Shown piece after piece: positions 37,610 to 47,799 of a DNA stretch of 63,927 nt (the first letter of the stretch is position 1; each line of letters begins with the position of its first letter). The notes under the pieces are model-generated. The model was given only the letters and a program-made list of their open reading frames with translations. It ran no database searches and was not told the DNA's origin. This DNA comes from an uncultured Pelagibacteraceae bacterium (GTDB lineage: Bacteria > Pseudomonadota > Alphaproteobacteria > Pelagibacterales > Pelagibacteraceae): positions 1 to 63,927 of the forward strand of contig CACLLR010000002.1 of NCBI GenBank assembly GCA_902607805.1, given 5' to 3'. Position numbers and translations under genes: made by a program.

Positions 37610-38530
37610 ATGATATCTACAAATATAGATTTTACTAGAAAAAGATCAAGTTGGTGGAAAAGAAATCAACAAAGATTAACTCCTTGGATCTTTTTAGCTC
37701 CTGGACTAATTTTTTTTTGTATTTACGTAATCGGTCCAATTTTTGGATCTTTAACAATATCGTTGTATAAATGGGACGGTCTTTCACCTGCAACATTTGT
37801 TGGTCTAAAAAATTACATTTTACTTTTAGATGATGAATACTTTTATATTTCACTGTGGAACAATTTAAAATGGCTAATTTTTTTTATGCTTGCTGTTCCA
37901 ATAGGGCTAGGACTAGCAATTTTTTTAAATCAAGTTATTTTTGGAATTAGATTAATTAAATCTTTATTTTTTTTTCCATTTGTAATTTCTCAAGTAGTAA
38001 TAGGACTTATTTTTACTTGGTTTTATCAACCTAAATATGGTGTGATCGCTCCTTTTCTAAACCTTTTTGGATTAGAAGGTTTTTCAATATTGGCTAATGA
38101 AACTTCGGCAACCTATGGAATTATTTTTGCCGGTCTTTACCCTCAAATTGCATACTGTTTAATTTTATATTTAACAGGTTTAAATAATCTTAACCAAGAA
38201 CAGATAGAAGCTGGAAGAATGGATGGGGCTAAAGGATTTTCGTTATTTTGGAATATTGTGCTCCCTCAGCTAAGACCAGCTACATTTTTAGCAATTGTTG
38301 TAACTGTGATTGGTGCGCTAAGGAGTTTTGATATGGTTGCAATAATGACTCAAGGTGGGCCATATGGTTATTCTAATGTCTTAGCTTATTATATGTTTGA
38401 ACAAGCCTTAAGTGAGTATGGTTATAGAATGGGATATGGATCAGCTATAGCAACCATTTTATTTTTTATAATGATGATTTATATAATTTTCTTTATTTAC
38501 AAAATGTATCAAAATGAAAAAAAAGGATAA
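37610..38530 (+). CDS. Sugar ABC transporter permease (MalF/UgpA-like)
   Basis: TPWIFLAPGLIFFCIYVIGPI; EAGRMDGAKGFSLFWNIVLPQLRPA. Confidence 0.94.
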   Translation: MISTNIDFTRKRSSWWKRNQQRLTPWIFLAPGLIFFCIYVIGPIFGSLTISLYKWDGLSPATFVGLKNYILLLDDEYFYISLWNNLKWLIFFMLAVPIGLGLAIFLNQVIFGIRLIKSLFFFPFVISQVVIGLIFTWFYQPKYGVIAPFLNLFGLEGFSILANETSATYGIIFAGLYPQIAYCLILYLTGLNNLNQEQIEAGRMDGAKGFSLFWNIVLPQLRPATFLAIVVTVIGALRSFDMVAIMTQGGPYGYSNVLAYYMFEQALSEYGYRMGYGSAIATILFFIMMIYIIFFIYKMYQNEKKG

Positions 38531-38537
38531 TCAATAA

Positions 38538-39389
38538 ATGTTTCCAATTCAAATACAAAAAAGACCACGTTTAAATCAGATATTATATAAAGTTATGATA
38601 CCTGTGGCTTTATTAATTTGGCTGATTCCTTTATTTGGAATAATGATGACTTCTATTAGAGGATTAGGAGATATTACTGCTGGAAATTTATGGGGAACGC
38701 CTAGTGAATTCTTATTATTCTCAAACTTAAAAGATGTTTTTACAAATACTCCAATGCTAAAATATATTCTTAACAGCTTTAAAGTAACTATACCTACTAT
38801 GATAGGAGCAGTAGCTTTAAGTTGTATGACTGGTTTTGCTTTAGCAAATTATAAATTTAAAACCAATCTATTAATATTTTTTATATTTATTGCTGGAAAT
38901 TTTGTTCCTTTCCAAATTTTAATGATACCTGTAAGAGATTTTACATTTAAAATTGGTTTATATAATACTGTAACAGGACTCGTTTTATTCCATGTTGCTT
39001 TTCAAACAGGCTTTTGTACTTTATTTATGAGAAATTTTATTAAAGCTTTACCAAATGAATTAATAGAAGCTGCAAGAATAGATGGAACTTCTGAATTTAG
39101 AATTTTTACTAAAATTATTTTACCTTTAACAAGACCCGCTATTGCTGCACTTTGTGTATTAGTTTTTACTTTTATTTGGAATGATTATTTTTGGGCAACC
39201 GTCTTAATTCAAGGAGATCATGCAATGCCAATTACTGCTGGTTTGAAATCTCTTAATGGTCAATGGATAACCGCATATCACTTACTTTCTGCAGGATCAA
39301 TAGTTGCAGCAATACCTCCAGTTATAATGTTTTTTTTAATGCAAAAACATTTTATTGCAGGTTTAACTCTTGGAGCAAGTAAAGGTTAA
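38538..39389 (+). CDS. Sugar ABC transporter permease (MalG/UgpE-like)
   Basis: EAARIDGTSEFRIFTKIILPLTRPAIAAL EAA loop. Confidence 0.94.
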   Translation: MFPIQIQKRPRLNQILYKVMIPVALLIWLIPLFGIMMTSIRGLGDITAGNLWGTPSEFLLFSNLKDVFTNTPMLKYILNSFKVTIPTMIGAVALSCMTGFALANYKFKTNLLIFFIFIAGNFVPFQILMIPVRDFTFKIGLYNTVTGLVLFHVAFQTGFCTLFMRNFIKALPNELIEAARIDGTSEFRIFTKIILPLTRPAIAALCVLVFTFIWNDYFWATVLIQGDHAMPITAGLKSLNGQWITAYHLLSAGSIVAAIPPVIMFFLMQKHFIAGLTLGASKG

Positions 39390-39391
39390 AA

Positions 39392-40747
39392 ATGTCTAAT
39401 GATTTTCCAAAAGATTTTTTATGGGGAAGTGCTACCGCAAGTTATCAAATAGAAGGAGCAGCAAACGAAGATGGTAAAGGTAAAAGTATCTGGGATACTT
39501 TTACACATACTCCTGGAAAAATAAAAAATAATGAAAATGGAAATATAGCTGTTGATCATTACCATAGATACAAAGAAGACATATCTCTTATGAATGATGC
39601 TAAGTTTAATTCTTATAGATTTTCAATTTCTTGGCCTAGAATAATACCTGAGGGTACTGGTTCTATAAATCAAAAAGGTATTGATTTTTATTCTAAAGTT
39701 ATAGATGAATGTTTAAAATATAACATAAAACCTTTCATTACACTTTATCATTGGGATCTTCCTCAAAAACTACAAGATACTGGTGGATGGGCAAACAGAG
39801 ATATAACAAAAATATTTTCTGATTATTCAGAAATAATTGCAAAAAAATTTGGTGACAGGTGTAAAGATTTTATAACTTTTAATGAACCGGCTGTATTTTC
39901 AATTCATGGATATACAGATGGCTATATGGCTCCAGGATATAAAAATAAAGAAAAATATTTAGCTGCTGTTCATCATATAAATCTTTCGCATGGTGAGTCT
40001 TTTCAAGCAATAAAATCTATTTCAACAAAAATTAATGTTGGTTGCACATTAAATATGGCCCCCTGTATTCCAGCTACTGATGATAAAAAAGATAAAGTTG
40101 CAACAAAAATATTTGATACGCATTGGAATAGGTCTTATGCAAATCCTATGTATTTAGGAAAATATCCCGATTTATTAATTGATGATTTATCTAAATACAT
40201 CAAGCAAGATGATATGAAAATAATTTATCAAAAAAATGATTTTATTGGATTAAATCATTACCAACATATACGAGTAAAGGCTGATGAAAATCATTTATTA
40301 AAAGCTAGAGGAGCCTTTAATGACGAATTACCTTTTGGTTTAAATAATGATGCAAAATTAACTTTTATGGGTTGGGAAATTGTTCCAGACGCATACTATG
40401 ATCAGATAATGGATTTAAAAAATAATTATGGAGATCCTGATATATATTTAACTGAAAATGGTTGTGCTTACCCTGATAAAATTGATAAAAATGGAGAGGT
40501 TCAAGATTTAGATAGAATAGATTATTTTCAAAAATATTTAGGTGCGGTAAAAAAAGCAATAGATCATGGAGCAAAAGTAAAAAGTTATTTTGCTTGGACA
40601 TTTATGGATAATTTCGAATGGGCTTTAGGTTTTGAAAAAAGATTTGGTATTGTTCATGTGGATTTTAAAACCTTAAAAAGAACTCCAAAAAAATCATATT
40701 ATTTTTTTCAAAAGTTAATTAAAAACAATTCTATACCAACAAATTAA
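39392..40747 (+). CDS. GH1 family beta-glucosidase-type glycoside hydrolase, no signal peptide
   Basis: FPKDFLWGSATASYQIEGAANEDGKGKSIWD; TFNEPAVF (acid/base); YLTENGCAY (nucleophile); AWTFMDNFEWALGFEKRFGIVHVDF. Confidence 0.96.
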   Translation: MSNDFPKDFLWGSATASYQIEGAANEDGKGKSIWDTFTHTPGKIKNNENGNIAVDHYHRYKEDISLMNDAKFNSYRFSISWPRIIPEGTGSINQKGIDFYSKVIDECLKYNIKPFITLYHWDLPQKLQDTGGWANRDITKIFSDYSEIIAKKFGDRCKDFITFNEPAVFSIHGYTDGYMAPGYKNKEKYLAAVHHINLSHGESFQAIKSISTKINVGCTLNMAPCIPATDDKKDKVATKIFDTHWNRSYANPMYLGKYPDLLIDDLSKYIKQDDMKIIYQKNDFIGLNHYQHIRVKADENHLLKARGAFNDELPFGLNNDAKLTFMGWEIVPDAYYDQIMDLKNNYGDPDIYLTENGCAYPDKIDKNGEVQDLDRIDYFQKYLGAVKKAIDHGAKVKSYFAWTFMDNFEWALGFEKRFGIVHVDFKTLKRTPKKSYYFFQKLIKNNSIPTN

Positions 40748-41772
40748 ATTCTCTTATTTTCCTTATTAAAATAATGAATTTTTGAACTATCCCAAAATAA
40801 ATTTATTTTATCACCTATCTTTCTATCTCCAACATTATCTACTTTAGCTATAATTTCTTCATTATTTTCTAAGCTTATATAAGTCAATAAATGTTCTCCT
40901 AGATTTTCAAGGTGTCTAATTTTACCAGACAATTTAAAATTATCTTCATTTGAAATTAAAATGTGCTCAGGTCTTATTCCAATTTTAGATGTATTAGGTT
41001 TAATTTCTTCATTTTTAATTATTAATTTATTATTATTTTCAACCTCTAAAATATTCATTTTAGGACTTCCAATAAATTCAGCTACAAATTTATTTTGAGG
41101 ATCTGAATATAATTCTATAGGTGTTCCAATTTGTTCTATAATTCCATTATTTATTACTACAATTCTGTCGGCAAGCGTCATTGCCTCAATCTGATCATGA
41201 GTTACATAAACCATAGTTGATTTTAATTGTTTATGAAGTTTGGAAATTTCAATTCTAGTTTGAACTCTTAATGCAGCATCTAAGTTAGACAATGGCTCAT
41301 CAAACAAAAATATTTTTGGATTTCTTACAATTGCTCTACCAATTGCAACTCTTTGTCTTTGTCCTCCAGATAATTGTTTTGGAAGTCTTTCTAAATAATC
41401 ATCAATTTGAAGAATTGAAGCAGCCTCTTTTACCCTTTCGTTAATTTCATTTTCATTAACTTTTGCATTTTTTAAACTAAATGCCATATTATCAAACACA
41501 GTCATATGAGGATACAATGCGTATGATTGAAAGACCATAGCCACTCCCCTTTCGGCTGCAATAACTTCATTTACAATTTCTTTATCAATTTCTATTGTTC
41601 CTTTGGTTGCTTCTTCTAAGCCTGCTATAATTCTTAAAAGAGTTGATTTTCCACAACCTGATGGTCCAACAAAAACTACAAATTCACCAGATTTTACTTC
41701 TAAATCTACTCCATGTATCACAGGTACATTTCCAAAACTTTTGTGTATTTTTTTTAAAGATAAATCTGACAT
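40744..41772 (-). CDS. Sugar ABC transporter ATP-binding protein (UgpC/MalK-like)
   Basis: GPSGCGKSTLLRIIAGLE; LSGGQRQRVAIGRAIVRNPKIFLFDEPLSNLDA; TOBE-like C-terminus. Confidence 0.97.
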   Translation of the reverse strand: MSDLSLKKIHKSFGNVPVIHGVDLEVKSGEFVVFVGPSGCGKSTLLRIIAGLEEATKGTIEIDKEIVNEVIAAERGVAMVFQSYALYPHMTVFDNMAFSLKNAKVNENEINERVKEAASILQIDDYLERLPKQLSGGQRQRVAIGRAIVRNPKIFLFDEPLSNLDAALRVQTRIEISKLHKQLKSTMVYVTHDQIEAMTLADRIVVINNGIIEQIGTPIELYSDPQNKFVAEFIGSPKMNILEVENNNKLIIKNEEIKPNTSKIGIRPEHILISNEDNFKLSGKIRHLENLGEHLLTYISLENNEEIIAKVDNVGDRKIGDKINLFWDSSKIHYFNKENKRI

Positions 41773-41846
41773 ATAAAATAATTATTATTTTATTATATAA
41801 TCAATTAAGGTAAAGTTCTAAAAAATTATTAGATGAAAGAAATATA

Positions 41847-43187
41847 ATGACAAAAGTAGCTATTATTGGAACGGGACCATGTGGTCTTTCAATGTTAAGA
41901 TCATTTGAACACTTAGAAAAAAATGGCAACGAAATACCAGAGATAGTTGCCTTTGAGAAACAAAGTGATTGGGGAGGTTTATGGAATTACAGTTGGAGAA
42001 CTGGATCTGATCAGTATGGGGATCCTATTCCAAATAGTATGTATAGATATCTTTGGTCCAATGGTCCAAAAGAATGTTTAGAATTTGCAGATTATTCATT
42101 TGATGAACATTTTGGAAAGCCAATTCCTTCGTTTCCACCAAGAGAAGTTTTGTACGATTATATAATTGGTAGAGTAAAAAAAGGTAATTTAAAAAGTAAG
42201 GTAAGATTTAACACTAGCGTTTCTAGTGTTATTTTTAATGGAAATAATTTTGAGATTACTTCTCACGATAAACAAAATGATAAATTTACTAAAGATATTT
42301 TTGATTATTTAGTCGTCTCTACTGGACATTTTTCTGTTCCTTTTATTCCTGAATACCCAGGGATGAAATCTTTTCCAGGAAGAATTATGCATTCGCATGA
42401 CTTTAGAGATGCAGAAGAATTTAGAAATAAAAATGTTATCGTGTTAGGAAGTAGTTATTCGGCTGAAGATGTAGCTCTTCAATGTCACAAGTATGGAGCC
42501 AAAAGTGTAACCATAGGTTATAGAAATAACCCAATGGGATTTAAATGGCCTAAAGGAATGAAAGAAGTACATTATTTAGACAGACTAAATGGAAATAAAG
42601 CAATATTCAAAGACGGTCACGAACAAGAAGCTGATGCAATAATTTTGTGTTCTGGTTATCTTCATCATTTTCCTTTTTTGACTGAGGATCTAAAGTTAAA
42701 AACTAGAAATAGATTGTATCCACCAAAACTATATAAAGGTGTTGTATGGCAAGATAATCACAAATTAATTTACTTGGGCATGCAAGATCAATTTCATACT
42801 TTTAATATGTTTGACTGTCAGGCTTGGTATGCAAGGGATATTATAATGGGTAAAATTAAGCTTCCAAATAATACTGAAATAGAAAAAGATATAAATAAAT
42901 GGGTTGCCTTGGAAGAAAAGTTAGAAAATCCTGATCAAATGATAGACTTTCAAACTGAATATACAAAGGAACTTCACGACTTATCTGATTATCCAAAAAT
43001 TGATTTTGAATTAATTAGAAAGCATTTTAAAGAATGGGAGCACCATAAAGTGGAAGATATTATGACTTATAGAAATAAATCTTTTTCTTCACCAGTTACC
43101 GGTTCAGTTGCTCCAGTTCATCATACACCCTGGGAATCTGCTATGGATGATTCCTTAAAAACTTTTTTAAATCAATCAAAAAATTAA
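41847..43187 (+). CDS. tmm: Trimethylamine monooxygenase (flavin-containing monooxygenase)
   Basis: IIGTGPCGLSMLRSF; PNSMYRYLWSNGPKECLEFADYSFDEHFGKPIPSFPPREVL; VLGSSYSAEDVALQCHKYGAK; FNMFDCQAWYARDIIMG: close to remembered bacterial Tmm sequence. Confidence 0.92.
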   Translation: MTKVAIIGTGPCGLSMLRSFEHLEKNGNEIPEIVAFEKQSDWGGLWNYSWRTGSDQYGDPIPNSMYRYLWSNGPKECLEFADYSFDEHFGKPIPSFPPREVLYDYIIGRVKKGNLKSKVRFNTSVSSVIFNGNNFEITSHDKQNDKFTKDIFDYLVVSTGHFSVPFIPEYPGMKSFPGRIMHSHDFRDAEEFRNKNVIVLGSSYSAEDVALQCHKYGAKSVTIGYRNNPMGFKWPKGMKEVHYLDRLNGNKAIFKDGHEQEADAIILCSGYLHHFPFLTEDLKLKTRNRLYPPKLYKGVVWQDNHKLIYLGMQDQFHTFNMFDCQAWYARDIIMGKIKLPNNTEIEKDINKWVALEEKLENPDQMIDFQTEYTKELHDLSDYPKIDFELIRKHFKEWEHHKVEDIMTYRNKSFSSPVTGSVAPVHHTPWESAMDDSLKTFLNQSKN

Positions 43188-43194
43188 ATTTAAT

Positions 43195-44157
43195 TTACAA
43201 TCTTATATTTAATTTTTTATTTTTTGAGATTGCTTTTAATAATTCGATCATCAAGGGAATTTTTCCATTATTAATTTTTTTCAATATAAATGGAGCAATT
43301 TCAAATGCCAATTCTGCGCCCTCAATTGTATCATTTGGCATAAATTTTTTTTTCACATTCTTAAAAGTAAAACCTTTTCCCAAATATTCTCCCATTCTGC
43401 TATTTCTACCTCCTAATGCGCTGACATATAAATCGCCTATTCCTGCCAGACCATAAACGGTCTCTTCTTTTCCTTTAAAAAATTTTGTTAAATAAACCAT
43501 TTCTGAAATTGACTTTCGAAAAATTGAAGATGAGGTGTTTAAACCTTCTCCTGCACCAATCATCATTGAGTAGATATTTTTAATTGCTGAACATATCTCA
43601 ACACCTCTTACATCATTAGAATATTCTATTTTATAGTATCTAGTAGAAATTAATTTACCTATTGATTTAGCAATCTTAATATTCTTATTTGCTATTACTA
43701 CACTTGATTTTATTTTTCTAGCTAACTCTCCAGCTAAACATGGTCCTTTTAGTACAGACAAATTATATTTCTTATTGCCTTTGTTTAATTGCTCAGACAT
43801 TGTAATAATTCTTTTATTATTTTTTTCAAATTTAAGTCCCTTCGTTAAAATTAATATTGGACATTTTTTTTTTAAATATTTTAAATTTTCTCTAATTAAA
43901 TTTATGCCTGCTGAACTTACGGCTATGACTATAAGATCCCATTTTTTTTTAAAAATTAATGGTGTAAATTTTTTTACAACTAATTTTCTAGATAAATTTA
44001 ATTTCAAATTTGGGTGGAAATTTTTTTTTTTTAATATTTTATTAATAAGTTTAAAATTATAGGGTTCACATAAAGTAACCTTATGATTATTATCTATACA
44101 AGGGACAGTAAAGGCTGCACCCATAACACCAGAGCCTATAACTAAAATATTTTTCAT
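43195..44157 (-). CDS. gpsA: Glycerol-3-phosphate dehydrogenase [NAD(P)+]
   Basis: ILVIGSGVMGAAF; LSVLKGPCLAGELA; AIKNIYSMMIGAGEGL; GLAGIGDLYVSALGGRNSRMGEYLG. Confidence 0.9.
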   Translation of the reverse strand: MKNILVIGSGVMGAAFTVPCIDNNHKVTLCEPYNFKLINKILKKKNFHPNLKLNLSRKLVVKKFTPLIFKKKWDLIVIAVSSAGINLIRENLKYLKKKCPILILTKGLKFEKNNKRIITMSEQLNKGNKKYNLSVLKGPCLAGELARKIKSSVVIANKNIKIAKSIGKLISTRYYKIEYSNDVRGVEICSAIKNIYSMMIGAGEGLNTSSSIFRKSISEMVYLTKFFKGKEETVYGLAGIGDLYVSALGGRNSRMGEYLGKGFTFKNVKKKFMPNDTIEGAELAFEIAPFILKKINNGKIPLMIELLKAISKNKKLNIRL

Positions 44158-44159
44158 AA

Positions 44160-45638
44160 TTATATTAGAGTTTTTCTAATTGCTTGTCCCCAACCTTTCA
44201 ATAGAATAGTGCGGTTTCGTTTACTTATTTTTGGGATAAATTTTTTATCTATTTTCCAATTTTTTGAAATATCTGAAAGAGATTTATAAACACCTATTTT
44301 TAATCCAGCCATAAAAGCGGCTCCTAGTGCTGTTGTCTCTTGAACTTTTGGTATTATAACTTTCGTGTTAATTACATTTGATAAAAATTGAGAAAACCAT
44401 TTATTTTTGACCATACCTCCATCTACTTTAATTAAATTAGGTTTTAGTCCATCGTTTTTCATAGCATTAAATAAATCATAAGATTGATAAGCAACTGACT
44501 CTAGTGTTGCTCTAATAATTTCATTCTGACTTGTGTCTCTTGTTAATCCACAAATTATGCCTCTTGCATTTGGATTCCAATATGGAGCTCCTAAACCAGT
44601 AAATGCCGGTACAAGATAAACTCCATTATTACTTTTTAATTTTTTAACTATTTTTTCTGTTTCTGAAGCATTGGTTATAATTTTTATTTTATCTCTAAGC
44701 CATTGAACTCCGGCACCAGCGATGAATATTGAGCCTTCAAGTGCATATGTTGTTTTGCCGTTAAGTCGATAACAAATTGTAGTTAGTAATTTATTTTTTG
44801 AATATATTTTTTTATTTCCAGTATTCATAATTATAAATGCTCCAGTTCCATAAGTACTTTTTAATGATCCAACATTGAAACAAGACTGACCAATTGCTGC
44901 TGCCTGTTGATCTCCAACAACACCATTTATAGGATAGGATTTTTTTGTTATTGATTTATCTGTATAACCAAATTCATCTGAACAATCTTTAACTTCGGGA
45001 AGAATATTTTTTGGAATTTTTAAACTATTTAAAATATCTCTATCCCATTTATTTTTAGTTATATTAAATAACATTGTTCTAGACGCATTTGTAGCATCAG
45101 TTGCATGTACTTTACCTTTTGTAAGTTTCCATATTAAAAAAGTATCGACAGTTCCAAAAAGAATTTGATTTTTTCTTACCAATTTTTTTGCCTTAGGAAC
45201 ATTTTCTAAAATCCATTTAATTTTTGTTGCTGAAAAATAAGGATCAATTAATAATCCAGTTTTTTTATTAATTATTTTTTCTTTTTTATGTGTTTTGTAT
45301 TTTTTACAAAACTCTGCTGTTCTCCTATCTTGCCAAACAATTGCATTATAAATATGTTTACCTGTTTTTTTGTCCCAAAGTATTGTGGTTTCTCTTTGGT
45401 TAGTTATTCCAATAGTTAAAATTTTTCCTTTTAGTTTTTTACATTTATTGATTGCATCTATTAATACTTTTTTTGTAGTTAGCCAAATTTCATTTGGATT
45501 ATGCTCAACCCAACCATCTTTCGGAAAATATTGTGTAAATTCTTTTTGAGAAGTATAAATAGGTTCACCAGATAGATTAAATAAAATAGCTCTAGTGGAT
45601 GTAGTGCCTTGATCAATAGCAACAATAAATTTTTTCAC
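44160..45638 (-). CDS. glpK: Glycerol kinase
   Basis: VAIDQGTTSTRAILFNLSGEPIYTSQKEFTQYFPKDGWVEHNP; WQDRRTAEFCKKY; KVDGGMVKNKWFSQF. Confidence 0.96.
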   Translation of the reverse strand: MKKFIVAIDQGTTSTRAILFNLSGEPIYTSQKEFTQYFPKDGWVEHNPNEIWLTTKKVLIDAINKCKKLKGKILTIGITNQRETTILWDKKTGKHIYNAIVWQDRRTAEFCKKYKTHKKEKIINKKTGLLIDPYFSATKIKWILENVPKAKKLVRKNQILFGTVDTFLIWKLTKGKVHATDATNASRTMLFNITKNKWDRDILNSLKIPKNILPEVKDCSDEFGYTDKSITKKSYPINGVVGDQQAAAIGQSCFNVGSLKSTYGTGAFIIMNTGNKKIYSKNKLLTTICYRLNGKTTYALEGSIFIAGAGVQWLRDKIKIITNASETEKIVKKLKSNNGVYLVPAFTGLGAPYWNPNARGIICGLTRDTSQNEIIRATLESVAYQSYDLFNAMKNDGLKPNLIKVDGGMVKNKWFSQFLSNVINTKVIIPKVQETTALGAAFMAGLKIGVYKSLSDISKNWKIDKKFIPKISKRNRTILLKGWGQAIRKTLI

Positions 45639-45642
45639 AATT

Positions 45643-47796
45643 TTAATTTATACCAAGATGTTTTTTTCTTTTTTCTACCCAGGTTCTAATTAAATTATCA
45701 AATATTAAACCTATGAAAGCAACACAAATCCCAAGTGTAAATCCTATACCTGCTCCTTTTTTATCAGATAATGCTTTTAGAATATACTGACCTAAATCTT
45801 CAGTTCCAATAAATGCTCCAATGATCACCATAAACAATGCAAATACGATTGTTTGATTTAAACCAAGCATCATGTGAGGAAATGCTAAAGGAAATTCTAT
45901 TTTGGTCAATCTTTGGAATTTATTAACACCAGACATTGTTGCAGCATCATGCAAACCAACCGGAACACTTCTAAGACCTTCAATTGTATACCTTGTTGCT
46001 GGTATTGTTGCATAAACTATAACAGCAATTAAAACTGATGTATCTGTTATACCAAAAAGCATCATCACTGGAATTAAGTATACGAAAGAAGGAAAAGTTT
46101 GAAATATATCACAAACTCCCAACATAAAACTCGCGGAATGTTTGTTTTGAAAGCATAAGGTTCCAACTGTAAATCCAATTATACAAGATATAACGACTCC
46201 AAAAGTTGCCATATATGCTGTCACTAATGCTCTATCCCACCATGGACTTAAAGCTATAAATAATGTTAATCCACAAACAACTAATGCCGAACGAATCCCG
46301 CCAATTAAATATCCAGCTCCAACAACCAAAACTAATGTGGCAACCGCAGGCATTCTTAAATATAAAGCTCTCATTGGCTGAAGCACGTCTTGAATCAACC
46401 ATGTATTAAATGCTTTTATATACACAAAGAATGTATCAAAAATCCAATCAACACCTTTATTCCAAAAATCTGCTGTTGATATTCCTTTGTTATGTGGAAC
46501 TTCAAATAAATAGTTGTAACTACCTTTGAATAAAAAAGTTCCAATATAAGCAAGTACAATTCCTATAATTACTGTTGCAACAAAAAATAAAATATTTCTA
46601 TTTCTTTGATAGAATGTCAGATTGCCGAAATAATCTGTTTGTTTATTTGCCCAAGCTAAAGACATTTTATCTAAAAGAATAGCAATTAAACTAATACACA
46701 ATCCAGCTTCTAAGGCTAAACCGATATTGAGTTGGTTTAAGGCTAGCAATAAATTAAACCCTAAACCTTTTGCACCTATAAATGCAGAAATAACAGCCAT
46801 AGAAAAACACACCATGATGACCTGGTTTACTCCAATTAAAATATCTCTTCTTGCAGTTGGAATTAATACTTTAAACATTAGTTGCCAATTATTACACCCG
46901 CTCATTCTACCTGCTTCAATAACTTCTGGTGGTATTGCTCTTAAGCCTAATATAGTTAATAATATCATTGGTGGAACAGCAACAACCATAGTTATAATTA
47001 CTGCTGCATGATCACCAACTCCAAAAAGAACAAGCGCAGGAACCAATACCGCGTATTGTGGCATTGTTTGCATAACTAAAAGTATTGGATATAAAGCTTT
47101 CTCAACACGTTTGCTTTTATATGCTGCTATACCTAAGCCTAAGCCAAAAATAAATGATAGTGGTGCTGCAACTAATATAAATGAAAGAGTTTGCATCGAA
47201 GGTTTCCATTGACCAAATATAGAAATGTAAACCATAACTAAACCAGCAAACAAAGCTAGACCTTTACCACTTAACTTATAAGCAAGTATTGCTGAACCCG
47301 CAGCAACAATAGTCCATGGTAAACCTGGTAGCTCTGCCCAAGGGTTTTTGTCTATCCAATCCCAACTAGTAAATGCAACAATGGTTTCAAGTCCACCTAA
47401 TAAAATCTCTCTAATCAGCTCTATTAAAAACGTCATAAAAGCAGTTAAATTTCTACTTATTTGTAAAACTAAAGGTCTAGTTCTGAATTCTTGAGTATCT
47501 TCGTTCCAAAACTCAATTGGCATCCATTCATTCATTAAAAAAAATAATGAATCATTTATCCAGATAGGTACCCATCCAAGTAAAGGAGGTAATCTCCAAA
47601 ATACATCAAAGGCATAATATCTTACTTCTTTACCGAGAAAAACGTAGAAGCTTTGGTTAGGATCTTTAACGAATTCTGCTTGGCCTCGTATAAATTTATA
47701 TGTTTCAGGAACATCAATTGCAAAACATAAAGCAAAAAATACAATTAATAAAAATAACCATTGAAATAACTTTGGATATTTTTTTATAAATTCCAT
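45643..47796 (-). CDS. tmoV: Dual-domain betaine/TMAO-type ABC permease (TmoV-like)
   Basis: Two ProW-like EAA domains (EAGRMSGCNNWQLMFKVLIPTA; DAATMSGVNKFQRLTKIEFPLAFP); adjacent to ATPase, tmm and tdm. Substrate by context. Confidence 0.75.
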   Translation of the reverse strand: MEFIKKYPKLFQWLFLLIVFFALCFAIDVPETYKFIRGQAEFVKDPNQSFYVFLGKEVRYYAFDVFWRLPPLLGWVPIWINDSLFFLMNEWMPIEFWNEDTQEFRTRPLVLQISRNLTAFMTFLIELIREILLGGLETIVAFTSWDWIDKNPWAELPGLPWTIVAAGSAILAYKLSGKGLALFAGLVMVYISIFGQWKPSMQTLSFILVAAPLSFIFGLGLGIAAYKSKRVEKALYPILLVMQTMPQYAVLVPALVLFGVGDHAAVIITMVVAVPPMILLTILGLRAIPPEVIEAGRMSGCNNWQLMFKVLIPTARRDILIGVNQVIMVCFSMAVISAFIGAKGLGFNLLLALNQLNIGLALEAGLCISLIAILLDKMSLAWANKQTDYFGNLTFYQRNRNILFFVATVIIGIVLAYIGTFLFKGSYNYLFEVPHNKGISTADFWNKGVDWIFDTFFVYIKAFNTWLIQDVLQPMRALYLRMPAVATLVLVVGAGYLIGGIRSALVVCGLTLFIALSPWWDRALVTAYMATFGVVISCIIGFTVGTLCFQNKHSASFMLGVCDIFQTFPSFVYLIPVMMLFGITDTSVLIAVIVYATIPATRYTIEGLRSVPVGLHDAATMSGVNKFQRLTKIEFPLAFPHMMLGLNQTIVFALFMVIIGAFIGTEDLGQYILKALSDKKGAGIGFTLGICVAFIGLIFDNLIRTWVEKRKKHLGIN

Positions 47797-47799
47797 GAT

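Noticed and set aside
46727-47011. Plus-strand ORF opposite the dual-domain permease
   Set aside because: Shadow ORF with no independent signal.
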